A stretch of DNA of 64,000 bases from NCBI RefSeq assembly GCF_032062135.1, contig NC_092858.1, positions 164,801,988 to 164,865,987 on the forward strand, in the 5' to 3' direction. The DNA is from Pyxicephalus adspersus (taxonomy: Eukaryota > Chordata > Amphibia > Anura > Pyxicephalidae). Shown one piece after another: positions 11,873-23,524 of the stretch. The notes under the pieces are model-generated. The model saw only the letters and a program-made list of their open reading frames with translations, was not told the origin of the DNA and searched no databases. The first letter of the stretch is position 1, and each line of letters opens with the position of its first letter. Both the position numbers and the translations under genes were made by a program.

Positions 11873-14800
11873 CTGCAAGACAGATCATCACATATTGGAG
11901 TTATTAAAAATCTACACAGCAGGATTCACCCAGTGAGAAAGTGCACTGAGAACTGAGAAAGTGAATCATGTTCATTAGAGTCAATAACAAGTGGGCAGCA
12001 TGGTGGCTCAGCGGCTAACACTTTGGCCTTTGCAGCGCTAGGACCCAGGTTCAAATCTTGGCCAGAGCATTATCTGCATAGATTTTGCAGGGTCCCCCCT
12101 GTGTATGCACGGGTTTTCTCCCACAGTTTGGTTATTTGGCTTCCCCCAAATTGCCCATTAGATTGTGGTAATGACATATAACTATGGATTATGGACATAA
12201 AACAACATTAGATAGCCCCTTTGAGGGACAGTTTGTGACATGACCATGGACTTTGTAAAGCGCTGTGTAATGTCAGCGTAATATAAATACTGTATAATAA
12301 TTATTACTATTGCGGCTGAATTTTGCAAATTTAAGAACCTATTGTAAAGCTGTGCAGGGGTGTAGCTGTTTACTTATCCATACACCCAGGACCTTTCATG
12401 CCATGTTAGATTCTTGCTAACAGACAAATTTCCCCACCACCAAATTGCTGTGATGAAAAGTAGGATCTCGCCTATCCGGCTTGTGACCTTCCGGCCTCCG
12501 TACTATCCGGCCTAGTACGGAGTCCAGAAAATAAAACAATCTTTATTCTAAAATGCCAGAACGTCTGCTGTGGTGCTCCTGCATGGTGCGGTGCACGTGT
12601 AGATGTCTATGCTGCCTCCTCTCCAGAACTGTGAGCAGATGTCTGCGGGTGCAGAGAGAGGAACACTGCCCATGTGTGGAGGTGTGTATTGTACTTTATT
12701 AATGGGACTCCCGACTATCCAGCTTTTTTGGTATTCAGCCTACCCTGCCGCCACATTAGGCCAGCTAGTTGAGAGTCTACTGTATTTTCATATTAAGACA
12801 TCCACAGTAATGTAGGGATGCTGGAAAATCTGGAATCTAATATTCTTCCTATTGTACTTGGTTGTCACCTGACACATGAATGACTCCCACCAGCTGAATT
12901 CAGGAATGAGAAGCTGTAATGCATTGTGAAAGCACCTTTGAATATGACTTTAGAAGTCCTTCTCAAAACCTTTGATTTGACATTACATACTACTAAACAC
13001 TTAGCATTTCACAAGAGATCATTCTCAGAATCAGGTGAGTTTATTCAGAGAGGTAGAGAAGTCCAGTAGTAAACTTTTTGTAATCAACCATATCAGAGGC
13101 TCTGTACTCACCTCAATTATGTCAGAAGGGATGCGGTAGGGCCCATCGAGCCAAATCTTAATTTTAAGAAATGCCTTGTACAAGGGTTTTCCAGGTACGA
13201 TAAACAAACCGATTACAGCAAAAATAAACACGGCACCAAATACACACCCCAGCACCACAAAAAGAGTGATTTCTGAAATAAAAAAAAAATAAAAGGATTA
13301 TCTACAACAAACAATCATATAAGAAGATCTAAAAGGCAAAAAAGCAGCTCTATAATCGTTATTATATCATGAAAGTATATGACATGATTAGAGTTGCATT
13401 ACAGTGGGCTTTTAAAAACAGCTGCTGTTTGTGCACATTGGAGTGATGTTAGGGTTCTGGTATTCATCACCAGAACATAGCTAAGATTTCAGTAAACTTT
13501 GAGAACAAATTTCTCTCTAATGCTCATAGATACAGGTGGGGCTTGTGTTATAGTGTTTTTACAGCCTGTTCAGGAAATGTATGCAACGCCCAGGCACAGA
13601 TTGACTTTAAGAACATACGACATGATGACTTATATTTCTGTTATATGGCAAGATATATTGCTGGGAATTTTTGGCATTGTTCATACTCGGTAATTTCCCC
13701 TCTCCGATGTTACATACACATGGAATGTAAATTTGTAATTTTCCAGGTGTATTGCAAAACAGAAATGGTTTCAGTATTTTTAGTCAGGGCTGTACTGAGG
13801 GATATAACAAGACCCTGATATAGCTATAGCTTTCACTTTAAAAAGGTCATCCATGCATCTGTATGTCTGTGACAGTGTTAGGGACTAAGGTAAATGGTTC
13901 AATACAATAGATCAGTGTTTCTTAAACTTTTAATTTGGGTGAACTCTTAAAATAACTTTCAGATGTTCAGGGAACCCCTTTTATAATTACTATATCCCAC
14001 AATAGATTAGTGTGGTGGTCAGTACAAAGAATACATCAGTGGGAAGAATGTCACCATTACAGATAGCCAAAAAGACCACTGGAGGTCATTTAAACTGACC
14101 TGAGAGGCGCAAATCGCTCATTGCCTCTAGCAGCTTCTAAAGTAACCTTGTTTGTGAAACAACTGCTACAGATAGCAAATAAATTAATAAAAATAAACCA
14201 ATTACCTGTATGTGTTATTTCACATACTGGATCACTCATCAGGCCTTTTATATAATGTGTAAAAGCATACACCTTTACACAGTAATTGGCATTCTTCTCC
14301 AGATTGTCCAATAAGTAAGTTGTGGCAGAATGTAGGTCAACCTCCACCTAAAAAGAGAAATATTCAGGTCAGATAAAAAGTTTAAAAGATGTCTTCAAAT
14401 GAAAACTTTGTGCAAGAAAGAAACTCAAATTTTTTTGGCTCTTTACATGCAATTTTAAAGTTAAAATTAGATGTCATCCCAAGTTAAAGTTTTAGGCCTA
14501 CAGGAGACAGTACACTGCGGTATAAAGAAGATTCTGCCATGAAAGCAACTAGTAACAGGTGGCAGAAGTCCAGAAACATTAAAGCATAGATCTATAGCCT
14601 AAACACAGCTTATACAACATTTTAGTGTCCCTGGCTTTTTTTGGGGGGGAAAGGCTGTTGGTCCCATTAAAGACATTTTGAGTTTAGTTAATAAGTTAAT
14701 AAAACAGGTAAATCTATGGATAGAAGGGATATCCATATGGAATATTTCACACTCCCCTCCCCATTTAAAAAGCAGTGGTATGGCTGCACTGATGCTATAA

Positions 14801-17800
14801 AGAAAATTTTGGTGGTCTGCGGCTTTGGCCGGTGCACCCCCAAACGTGGCCAGGGGAAGGACCCCGACAGAGGCGCAGACCATGTCCCCTGTACAAATCC
14901 CAGGCTCCGGCTAGTGGTCCGCGGGACCCAAAAGGTTGGCAACCACTGCTTTAAAGTGAAAAAAACACAAGCACTGCTATTATGCTCTGCATTGCACCAG
15001 CTTCACCAGTTTCAAAGCCGGTGGGCAGCAACAGAACTAAAGAAAGTTCTGTAAAAGTCACATGACCAGCTCTCCTCCTAATACCAGAGGTCCTGCGGCT
15101 CACAACACCTATTATGTTATTACAATAAAAAAAGCAATTTCCTTACGTCTTACCAATTTAGGTAACTTACAAATACAGTGCCTTAAAAGACACACTCCTG
15201 ATGAAAATATTTTTTAGTCCCAGAGTAATAAAGTGTTAAACCTTCTGTAACCATCTGTGTTTTCATTGAGAGGCTTTGCAATAGCAAATTCCCTGACAAT
15301 CTGAGGGTAAGCTTCATTTAAGCCTTGCTGTGAATTTGGCCAGATGCTGTAGAAAGAACCTTTACTCTCTATATTGAAGCAGTAATCTCTGAGCAGATGT
15401 CTGACATGCCCCTTGCTGTCAGGCCTATGTCTGTTTTAAAGCAAACCCTTTGCTCTCTGCTGAGTGCCCTGTCTCTTGCCAAGGGGCTGTCAGACCTCTG
15501 CATAGAAATCACTACTACCACCCCCCACCCCAGCAGACTGGTAATGGGCTGAGTTGGGCTTTTTTTCCTCAAGCTGTAACTGATTATCTAGAATGCTTTG
15601 CACACCTTTAGATTTGATGCACATGAACTGTATTTAGAGGACACAAACTTTAGTTTAATTGGACATTAAGTGCAAAAGTTTTTGCACTGGACTATAGTAC
15701 AGTATACTGCAAGAGCAATCTGTGTTCCACGTGAACAAAGTCCAAATAATACCAAACCTACCTCTTTGCCTGAATTCTCCTTCCAGTAAAACAGGATGTA
15801 ATTCATTGTCCATATACTGGGAATTGGTGAAAAAGGGGGTGAAAAATTCACTGTCAACTTGCCGGAATGAGAATGCAGAATGAGCGACTTCACAGGTCCT
15901 ATTGTTGCTGCAGAGATAAACAAAACATGTGTAAATGACAATATCATTCTGCATGTGTCTACTTACAGTGCATTGGTACCTACATACCTGCAGAACACAA
16001 TTATTTTACAAGACACAAGGGTTGCCAATTTGGAATGTTTCCAGCCAACATTTCCATGTTATTTCTATAGTGCATAGTGTATGAAATTCTCTCCCATGGT
16101 GAGATTTCCTTCCACCTGTCATTAGGACAGGAAAGAAAGGATAACTTTTCCCTTATTATTTTACTCTTGTTTATTCTGTCAGCACCCCCACCGACCCTGT
16201 GTTACTACAAGATACAGAAGAAAATCAAAATAAAAGGAGAAACTACACAGCTCTAGGGGGAGCCATGGATCTAACACCCCAGGAAGTGCCAGGTGCCAAA
16301 ACTTCTTTAGCCCCTTTAGAAAACATTCAAGGCATTGGCCACTGGAACAGTTTCTTTGCAGGGGTAATTCTCTGCAATTCCTTTCCTTGACACTACAGTG
16401 CTACTGTAGGAATATACCTTTAGAATAACTTACTGTCTTTACTTGGTTGAAAATCCGGCAATACAACCCAGTCAGATCTTCTCGATCCCAACTCTGTCCG
16501 GACCTTAAGTTTTCCTTTAAAGTAGTGGGGGATTTTTTCTGTAAAGTTACACTCCATTTCTGTGATGTTGCTGCACAATTCACAGGACGCTTTGTAGCTG
16601 CAACAAACAAAAATAAAGTTACTACAATGACTTTACCAAGTACACCAACTCAAATTTAGAAACGTTCTCATCGGACAAAGTATTTGCAATTCTGTCTAAC
16701 ATGGTTTGTTATTCTGTAACACAATACGGCCAGAAAGGTCACACCACTTCCTCATTTAGAGTAACTAAGAACAGTGGTGACACCTCTCTGCTTCCAGAGA
16801 GCTGGTGGACAATGGAGAAGCAGCTTAAACCAATTTAAAAAAATTTAAGAGAGTGCCTTATAATCGGGGAAACAGGGTATGTATAACTGAATCTACCTTT
16901 ATTTGAATGAAAGGCCAGAGGACCGAGGAAATCACTGACACATGGGGTACTTGCTTCTCCACTTCTAACTCTCTGATGGGGTTAACAGGCTTTGTTTTAT
17001 TTCTGTTATATGCATGTGATTATTTCTTTATAGATTACATATCCTGTTAGCCTCCAGTTTTGGCAGCCTTGAGGGAGGTCAAGGCTTTTGTCAGGAGATG
17101 TCCATCCGGGACTAAGGATGTGGAACCTTGCCATCACATAGACAGCTGGGAAAGCACAAGGAGGAGACTTCGGGCTGATCTGCAGACGCATGTCAAGAAC
17201 TGGGATTGGTAAAGCACAACCGCTGTGCACAAATATTCAGTTCTGCTCCAAAAATGCAACGTCCAAAAGCTTCCTTTCCAGCACCAGCATCTTCTTCCCA
17301 GCTTCTTTTGAAGGGGTGCTCGGTATCTTGATTGGCTGACCTAGTATTACAGAGGAGGTATACCGAATGCCTCTTCTGTAATAAAATAGCTTGAGGCTTG
17401 CGAACAACACTTCATGAGTAGGCAATGCTATCTTCTCCACGTACTCTATTCAGCTAGCCAGCACTCAAACCCTAACTAGAAACCGTTTCTAATGTCCAGA
17501 CCCACAAAAGTTTACATAGCTTTCAATAGAGTGGGGTAGAGCTATTTCTATGGGGTAGATCATTTCTCATTTTTTCCTCACTGATCTTATTTAGAAGATT
17601 TCCCTGCATTCCGTGTGACTTGCATACTATAAACTGGGGGTGAAGGTTTAGGTAGACTTATCTATCCTTCCCATCACTCTTCTTCGGTTGCCTTTCTTTG
17701 TAGTTTTCTTCATTGACTTCCATTTCACCTTAGAATCAAATTCAAGCTCCTGTGCTTTGCCTTCGAATCTCTCCACAGTTCTTGTCCCACTTACCTTTCT

Positions 17801-20800
17801 GACCTGATAGAAATATACCCCCTAGCCACTCTCTTCTCTCCTCCAATGACCTACTAATGACTTCCTCACTGATAACCTCATCACAAGCATGGCTCCAAGA
17901 CTTTTCTAGAGCAGCCCCAACTCTCTGGAATGGTCTTCCAGGTCCAATTGGCTCTTTCTTTCTGCTTATTTTAAAGAACACTCAAAACCCATCTTTTCAA
18001 ACTTGCCTTCCAGTCTTTTGTGTCTTAAAACCCTCACTACTTCCCACCACTCCATATCTCCCCTCCTATTGTGTGATACTTCCCTCACCTTCTAGATTGT
18101 AAGCTATTCGGGGCAGGGTCTTTTCCTCCTCTTGTGTCACTATCTGTATCTGTTTGTCATTTGCAACCCCTATTTAATGTACAGCGCTGTTTATTATGTT
18201 GTCGCTATATAAATCCTGTTTAATATTAATATTAAATAATGGCCAAAATGACTTAAAGCAAGTCAAGGTGAAAGGTAGCAGCAGAGGCCTATCTGTGTCA
18301 CATACATGACAACATTCAATAACACCAATATTTACTTGGCTGTGTCAACTCTGTGCTGGCAACTAAGTCCAGGAAGTAGGTGTGGAATTTTGATAATGAC
18401 TAAACAAAGATGGTTCCTCCTAATTGAAGAGTAAATGATGGATACCTCAACCTTCCTGAGTTACTTTAAAACGGAACTAAACCGGCGTTACTCCCCTGTG
18501 CCTGTTCTATCACAGGGCACCATCATTTTCTGCTTTCCTCACTTCTGGTGATCTTCAGACGTCAGATGATGTAAATCCTGTGCACAGGAGTTCATTTCTG
18601 GCACATGCAGAGGAAGCTGAAATTGACAAAAATTGCCTGGTACTGCGCAGCTCAGCTTTTTGCCAGAAACCTGAAGCAATCACGTAGGTAAGAGGGATTA
18701 TGTTTCTGCAATAATCACTTTGCCTGATCGTTAATGCTTAAAAGTGGAACTTTAGCAGGGAACTGATACACCTGAAAGTGTTGGATGTGAAAGATTATAC
18801 CCATGCTATTAGCTTGTAAAGGAAACAACTCTGAATGCACTACATACACTAATATTAAGTATCAAAATTGTATTCAGTAATGATTTTTTATTTTAACACT
18901 GGTGTTGCTTTAAAGCTAAACTCCAGGCAAGCTGTTGCTCAAACCATTCACATTTTTTTGGAATGGAAGCTGTCTTACCTGTCAAAGTATGTGTCACTCT
19001 GTTCAGCCATTCTTGTGGTCTGGCCATCCCTGCAAGACATCAAAGCTAGGTTGGTGACATCACTTTTTACCCCACATTGAGCTACAGCTTGGTCACCACA
19101 ATGGACAATAGTTTGAAGAAGTACACAGCCCCATTACTGTGCAGGGGAGGAGACTAACACATTCACAATCTTACAGCAAGCTCAACCTAAAATAGGGATT
19201 ATGTAGAGAATTCATAATGTATTTGTATATGCCTGGAGTTCAGCATTAAAGTCAACCATAACTGGGGAAGGGGGGTCTTGTTATTGCTCCTGTCTATGCC
19301 AGTTGCCTGGGTGTTCTGCTGACCCTCGATTTTAATGACATGGAACAAAGGCAGAAAAAGTCACGGATCCTAAATTGCATTCTGGGTTAGGGACTCAAAA
19401 GTACCGAAGTCAAAGGTCAGCCTTGCACCATTTGCAGAATACAGGGCTATGTTTTGGAATAGGGTGGGTGACTATAGGAAAAATTACAAGACTCTATGAA
19501 GTTCAGTACCACTCTACCACCTCTTTCTCTGCTGGCTTTTAATGAGGAACTGTACATACAGAACACTAGGCATGCCAATGCAAATGTAACAAATTCAGAT
19601 CCCCAGATCATATAAAATCATAAAGGTAGCACAGCGTTTTTTTAAAATGAATGGCATCACTATACAAGGCTGAAATCTTATCAGAATAACAAAGATGTTG
19701 CATACACAAAAACACTTACATTTCAAACTCCACACTGTACCGCACTGGTATCCGCTCATTCTTCACTTCCACCGGATCCCACCTCACTACGTGCTTCATA
19801 TTGTACGAGTCTATTCGGACATTGCTGGGGGCAGGCAGATCTACGAAATATACAAAATTCATTATCAATGATGCGGACTTAAAATACATTGCAACCAAAA
19901 ATGTATTTCAATCACAGGTGGAAGCTAGAAGGTTGATTCTCTAGCTGGGTCTTTACATTATGAATAAACAGGATTTAAGATATTTGTCAGCGGTACATTA
20001 AATTGGGGTTGCAAATGACAGACAGACAAAGACAGTGACACAGAGGGAGATGAGGACCATGCCTCGAAGAGCTTACAATCTAGGAGGTGGGGGAAGTATC
20101 ACATCATACGGAATGGTGGGAAGTAGTGAGGGATTTAGGAGACAGAAGAAGACGGGTAGGCGAGATTGAAAAGATGGGTTCTGAGGGATCTTTTAAGACC
20201 ATTCCAGAGAGTCGGGGCAGCTCTACAAAAGTCTTGTATCTGTGCGTAAGATGAGGTTATGAGTGAGGAAGTCATTAGTAGGACATTGGAGGAGCACAGA
20301 GAGCGGCAGGGGGAATATTTATCTATCAGGTCAGAGAGGTAAGTGGGACAAGAACTGTGGAGGGATTTGAAGGCAAAGCACAGGAGATGAATTTGATTCT
20401 AAGGTGAAATGAAGAGAACTACAAAGAGATGCAGCGGAAGAGGAGCGGTGGGAAGGATGGATGAGTCTGGCTGCAGCATTCATAATAGATTGTAGAGGAG
20501 AACCCCAAAAGGAATATCTGTGCACCCGAGCGGTGGGAAGGATGGATGAGTCTGGCTGCAGCATTCATAATAGATTGTAGAGGAGAACCCCAAAAGGAAT
20601 ATCTGTGCACCCAACTCTGGGCACTACGGAAACTGCAAAGGGCCCCTCAGCAGGAATGCAGCAAACATGAGACAAATACAGGTATATGGTCAAGAGATCA
20701 TTTCAAGTTATTTAAGAGATATGGACATGTTGAGTGCTTGCAAAACTTTAAAGTATGTGTAAAGATATAACTTTAAACACCCATAAGTATATATTTTACA

Positions 20801-23057
20801 GGGAGCTGAGCAGTCCCTGCTCAGTCCCTATCCCAAGTATCCCTATTGGAAAATGTCCACTACCCTTTACTTGTGGTGACTACTGTAGAATTTTTTATAT
20901 CCCCCTTTATGATGCATGCTGATCTCAGGATTGAGCAGAAGAAGCGGATATGTCTCCAGATCTTTCCTGGGATATGTGAAGTAAATAATTGACGGGGCAG
21001 TAAAGACAGATGGGGAATGGGGACTACTCCAAAAATGTAAAAAACAAATATTGTTTTTCCATTATATAAAATGCAGAGCCACTCTTTTATTTAATGCTTA
21101 AAATATGATGAAAGGTTCTCTTTAAACTGCACTAAAAATCTTGTGTGTTGGGCATAACTTGCTTCAGTTTTGTTTGTTGTACTTTGTTATATGTTTTGTA
21201 CTTTTATATCCTAATCCAGGAAGGCCCATGTGTGGTCCTGGAAGAACTGAAAAGTTGTGTATAAAGCAGATCACATGATAGTGGGATCACCAAACAAGCC
21301 GAACATTGTGTACTCTATGAGCATTCCTCTGTAATGACAATGAGGGGTCTGCAATGCTGCAGCAAAAACAGGGAAGTGTAGAGATGAGTCCTGATGGGCG
21401 GGGTGTGTTTGTGTAGTTTGTGCACTGCTGGCTGTAATCTCTGGTTGGGGCTCACAAATCCATTTTAGGAAGCAATTTCTGGGGCTGCAATTTGTGATTG
21501 TTACCATGCAGAGCGGTCACANNNNNNNNNNNNNNNNNNNNNNNNNNNNNNNNNNNNNNNNNNNNNNNNNNNNNNNNNNNNNNNNNNNNNNNNNNNNNNN
21601 NNNNNNNNNNNNNNNNNNNNNNNNNNNNNNNNNNNNNNNNNNNNNNNNNNNNNNNNNNNNNNNNNNNNNNNNNNNNNNNNNNNNNNNNNNNNNNNNNNNN
21701 NNNNNNNNNNNNNNNNNNNNNNNNNNNNNNNNNNNNNNNNNNNNNNNNNNNNNNNNNNNNNNNNNNNNNNNNNNNNNNNNNNNNNNNNNNNNNNNNNNNN
21801 NNNNNNNNNNNNNNNNNNNNNNNNNNNNNNNNNNNNNNNNNNNNNNNNNNNNNNNNNNNNNNNNNNNNNNNNNNNNNNNNNNNNNNNNNNNNNNNNNNNN
21901 NNNNNNNNNNNNNNNNNNNNNNNNNNNNNNNNNNNNNNNNNNNNNNNNNNNNNNNNNNNNNNNNNNNNNNNNNNNNNNNNNNNNNNNNNNNNNNNNNNNN
22001 NNNNNNNNNNNNNNNNNNNNNNNNNNNNNNNNNNNNNNNNNNNNNNNNNNNNNNNNNNTGCGGAGTGTACATACAGCGGGCACATGGGACATGCGGAGTG
22101 TACATACAGCGGGAACATGGGACATGCCCAGTGTACATACAGCGGGCACATGGGACATGCGCAGTGTACATGCAGCGGGCACATGGGACATGCGNNNNNN
22201 NNNNNNNNNNNNNNNNNNNNNNNNNNNNNNNNNNNNNNNNNNNNNNNNNNNNNNNNNNNNNNNNNNNNNNNNNNNNNNNNNNNNNNNNNNNNNNNNNNNN
22301 NNNNNNNNNNNNNNNNNNNNNNNNNNNNNNNNNNNNNNNNNNNNNNNNNNNNNNNNNNNNNNNNNNNNNNNNNNNNNNNNNNNNNNNNNNNNNNNNNNNN
22401 NNNNNNNNNNNNNNNNNNNNNNNNNNNNNNNNNNNNNNNNNNNNNNNNNNNNNNNNNNNNNNNNNNNNNNNNNNNNNNNNNNNNNNNNNNNNNNNNNNNN
22501 NNNNNNNNNNNNNNNNNNNNNNNNNNNNNNNNNNNNNNNNNNNNNNNNNNNNNNNNNNNNNNNNNNNNNNNNNNNNNNNNNNNNNNNNNNNNNNNNNNNN
22601 NNNNNNNNCATGGGGGGAAGGGGGTGGGAGGAAAAGTCAATATTTGGGGTACCTTCCTTAGCAGAGGCATTGGAAGGGGGGGGGCAAAACTTGGCAGAGG
22701 AAGGGTAGGTTGGTGGGGCAATAGTCAGTAGGGTTAGTTCTGTGGTAGGTAGTGATGGGGGTAATACTAAGGTTTCTTGCCCCTCTGTTGTTGTTTAGGG
22801 GCCTCAGTAACTTACCCCCACAGGCTGCAGACACATGCCATGGCATATGGGGGTACAAATACAGGACCCCGGGCACGGGGAGGGGGGAAGTCCTATAGGT
22901 AGGGAATACTAATAGAACGGGTAGGCCCGGTAAGTACCTCGGTGTCCCCACTATACATCTGGCTGGTAAGTACCCCGGTGTCCCCATAGCAGCACTCACC
23001 AGAGGGTCGCCCCAGCCCCGCCATCAGGGCCAGGCACAGGAGGATTGTAGGCCGCAT
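11714..23057 (-). CDS. IFNGR2: Interferon gamma receptor 2 (complete, 7 exons)
   Basis: Second, signal-transducing chain of the interferon-gamma receptor; it carries JAK2 to the IFNGR1 complex at the cell surface. Exons in coding order are 23000-23057, 19720-19840, 16434-16597, 15762-15907, 14206-14347, 13112-13272 and 11714-11872. They total 951 nt, or 316 residues plus stop; the human protein has 337. All phases agree (1, 2, 1, 0, 1, 0). Domain order is signal peptide, two FN3 domains, one membrane span, box1, tail. Resemblances to human IFNGR2 include the start MRPT, LPAP at the mature N-terminus, xxTIGPV at domain 2, and box1 IPSDIIEYLED against IPLQIEEYLKD. Introns hold LINE, SINE, hAT-like and minisatellite DNA. 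The gene converges on IL10RB, and IFNAR1 lies upstream on the same strand. Confidence 0.95.
11993..12305 (+). repeat. tRNA-derived SINE, near full length
   Basis: The head has pol III box A (TGGCTCAGCGG) and box B (GGTTCAAATCT). The body contains gcacgggttttctcccaca, and the tail ends in a taatattaaatac-like stretch. Same family at 32118, 35818 and, inverted, 38150-39045. V-SINE-like; the exact family name is not certain. It lies in IFNGR2 intron 6. Confidence 0.75.
13112..13272 (-). CDS. IFNGR2: IFNGR2 exon 6 (transmembrane and box1)
   Basis: The acceptor is ttttttatttcag; the donor is GAG|gtgagt. It encodes a membrane span running from about ITLFVVLGCV to FAVIGLFIV, then a basic segment and YRIPSDIIE. 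The IPxxIxE pattern is box1, the JAK2 docking site of known IFNGR2. Phase 1 in, phase 0 out. Confidence 0.94.
13910..14115. repeat. hAT-like non-autonomous element fragment
   Basis: The left end cagtgtttcttaaac resembles hAT termini. The body (gtgggaagaatgtcaccatt, agatagccaaaaagaccact) recurs at 39542-39775 and 41060-41195 in the window. Superfamily is inferred from the terminus only. Confidence 0.45.
14206..14347 (-). CDS. IFNGR2: IFNGR2 exon 5 (second half of FN3 domain 2)
   Basis: The acceptor is ctctttttag; the donor is ACAG|gtaatt. Phase 0 in and phase 1 out, 142 nt. It encodes VEVDLHSATTYLLDNL, NYCVKVYAFTHY and DPVCEITHT; the YC...VC pair is the expected domain-2 disulphide. Confidence 0.92.
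15762..15907 (-). CDS. IFNGR2: IFNGR2 exon 4 (first half of FN3 domain 2)
   Basis: The acceptor is atctctgcag; the donor is GAG|gtaggt. Phase 1 in and phase 0 out, 146 nt. It encodes TIGPVKSLILHSHSG, then VNFSPPFSPIPS and YILFYWKENSGKE. It matches the xVGPPENIEV...YYVHYWEKG region of human IFNGR2. Confidence 0.92.
16434..16597 (-). CDS. IFNGR2: IFNGR2 exon 3 (second half of FN3 domain 1)
   Basis: The acceptor is gttgcag and the donor is GACA|gtaagt; phase 2 in, phase 1 out, 164 nt. The correct frame reads YKASCELCSNITEMECNFT, then LKVRTELGSRRSDWVVLP. A longer open frame on the same strand (16401-16610) is a shadow in the wrong phase. NIT and NFT are possible N-glycosylation sites. Confidence 0.92.
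17715..18240 (+). mobile_element. L2/CR1-type LINE 3' end (ORF2 C-terminus and tail)
   Basis: The frames read remnants such as CFAFKSLHSSCPTYLSDL and FSRAAPTLWNGLPGPI, the C-terminal signature of vertebrate L2/CR1-type reverse transcriptase proteins, with stop codons. A tail follows with the ttgtaagctattcggggcag motif found in more than ten places here. Dead, 5'-truncated copy between IFNGR2 exons 2 and 3. Confidence 0.75.
18470..18760. repeat. Dispersed repeat with the aactaaaccggcgttactcc motif
   Basis: Sequence with a start like acggaactaaaccggcgtta and a middle with tgatcttcagacg recurs in part at 7295, 8390, 25630, 56870, 58140 and 59190. Family unidentified. It lies in IFNGR2 intron 2. 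Confidence 0.5.
19720..19840 (-). CDS. IFNGR2: IFNGR2 exon 2 (first half of FN3 domain 1)
   Basis: Starts in phase 1 after a ttcgtag acceptor and ends in phase 2 at AT|gtaagt; 121 nt. It encodes DLPAPSNVRIDSYN, then VVRWDPVEV and YSVEFE. The W in VVRWDP is the domain's core tryptophan. Confidence 0.93.
19965..20640 (-). mobile_element. L2/CR1-type LINE 3' end, inverted, with internal 85-bp duplication
   Basis: On the minus strand it encodes LQSIMNAAARLIHPSHRS, a recognisable part of the L2/CR1 reverse transcriptase C-terminus, then the shared tail. It contains a perfect 85-bp direct duplication at 20443-20527 and 20528-20612. It sits in IFNGR2 intron 1. Confidence 0.75.
21522..22058. other. 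Assembly gap (537 N)
   Basis: Run of N in IFNGR2 intron 1, ending inside the 33-bp minisatellite. Open frames reported across it are artefacts. Confidence 1.
22059..22194. repeat. 33-bp GC-rich minisatellite between two assembly gaps
   Basis: Four full units of exactly 33 bp start at 22059, 22092, 22125 and 22158, each beginning tgcg/tgcc and containing gtgtacat and gcgggcacatgggaca. They differ by a few substitutions. Gaps on both sides suggest the array is longer than shown. It lies in IFNGR2 intron 1, about 0.8-1 kb from the first exon. Confidence 0.95.
22195..22608. other. Assembly gap (414 N)
   Basis: Run of N bordering the 33-bp minisatellite on its right side. Confidence 1.
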
Positions 23058-23230
23058 CCCTGCCCGGGGCTCCGAGGGTCGGCTGTGGGGATCCCGGGCG
23101 GTCAGACCGGAGCAGACAGCTCAGATAGCAGTGACGGGACAGACCGACCTCTTCCTGGTCGCCCGGCTCCTCCTTTCCTGGCAGCCAGCCCGGGCTTTTC
23201 CCGTCCCTGAGTCATGGGCATCTGCCTGAA
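22990..23230 (-). promoter_or_regulatory. CpG-rich promoter region of IFNGR2
   Basis: GC- and CpG-rich DNA surrounds and precedes exon 1. Upstream of the ATG are ETS-type cores (cttcctgg near 23151 and tttcctgg near 23174) and an AP-1-like tgagtca at 23208-23214. No TATA box is evident. The transcription start site cannot be fixed from sequence. Confidence 0.55.
23000..23057 (-). CDS. IFNGR2: IFNGR2 exon 1 (signal peptide)
   Basis: The first 19 codons read MRPTILLCLALMAGLGRPS, a clear signal peptide with a leucine-rich core, then a split G codon at donor G|gtgagt. The start has a purine at -3. The exon sits in GC-rich DNA. The MRPT start is shared with human IFNGR2, which supports this ATG. 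Confidence 0.93.
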
Positions 23231-23524
23231 CTGCTGCAGCGCCTCTTCATCTTGTCACAAAGAGGACCTGTCATTCCTTACATGGACACCTGCCAGTCAT
23301 TCTCACTGATATGCAGGGTCAGGCGATGAAATGTTCAATAACAAAAAAAAAAAAAAAAAAAACACACTGCATTTCTGCTTTTTGAGTCTTCTGGTAACTC
23401 ATTAATGTGTTGTTGCCAAGGCAACGTGCAAATTGGTGCCAATGGGGCCCCTCAACGGCCTCTTCTATACAGCGCAATCCTGGAGCTTCTTGCAAGATTT
23501 GGGGTCCAAATTGTCCGCCAGGTT

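Noticed and set aside
11687..11956. Plus-strand open frames of 89-97 codons
   Set aside because: They are antisense to the IFNGR2 tail exon; the minus strand has a good acceptor, matching phase and family similarity.
11993..12070. tRNA gene, from good box A and box B sequences
   Set aside because: It is the head of a SINE with a SINE body attached and several relatives in the window; no tRNA cloverleaf is expected.
15655..15954. Minus-strand 99-codon frame over IFNGR2 exon 4
   Set aside because: Shadow frame. The neighbouring frame contains TIGPV and YWKENSG and fits the flanking phases.
16401..16610. Minus-strand open frame of 69 codons as the coding frame of IFNGR2 exon 3
   Set aside because: It is in the wrong phase. 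The frame fixed by exon 2 reads the conserved cysteines and the VRTELG strand instead.
17742..18102. Open frames on both strands near 17.7-18.1 kb as genes
   Set aside because: They are remnants of the LINE reverse transcriptase C-terminus, or its antisense, with stops and a truncated start.
22059..22194. CRISPR-like array of regular repeats
   Set aside because: Units are contiguous with no spacers, in a vertebrate intron; it is a minisatellite.
21452..22731. Long open frames of 215-406 codons on both strands
   Set aside because: They consist mainly of N runs; the readable part is the 33-bp minisatellite, which is open because its period is a multiple of three.
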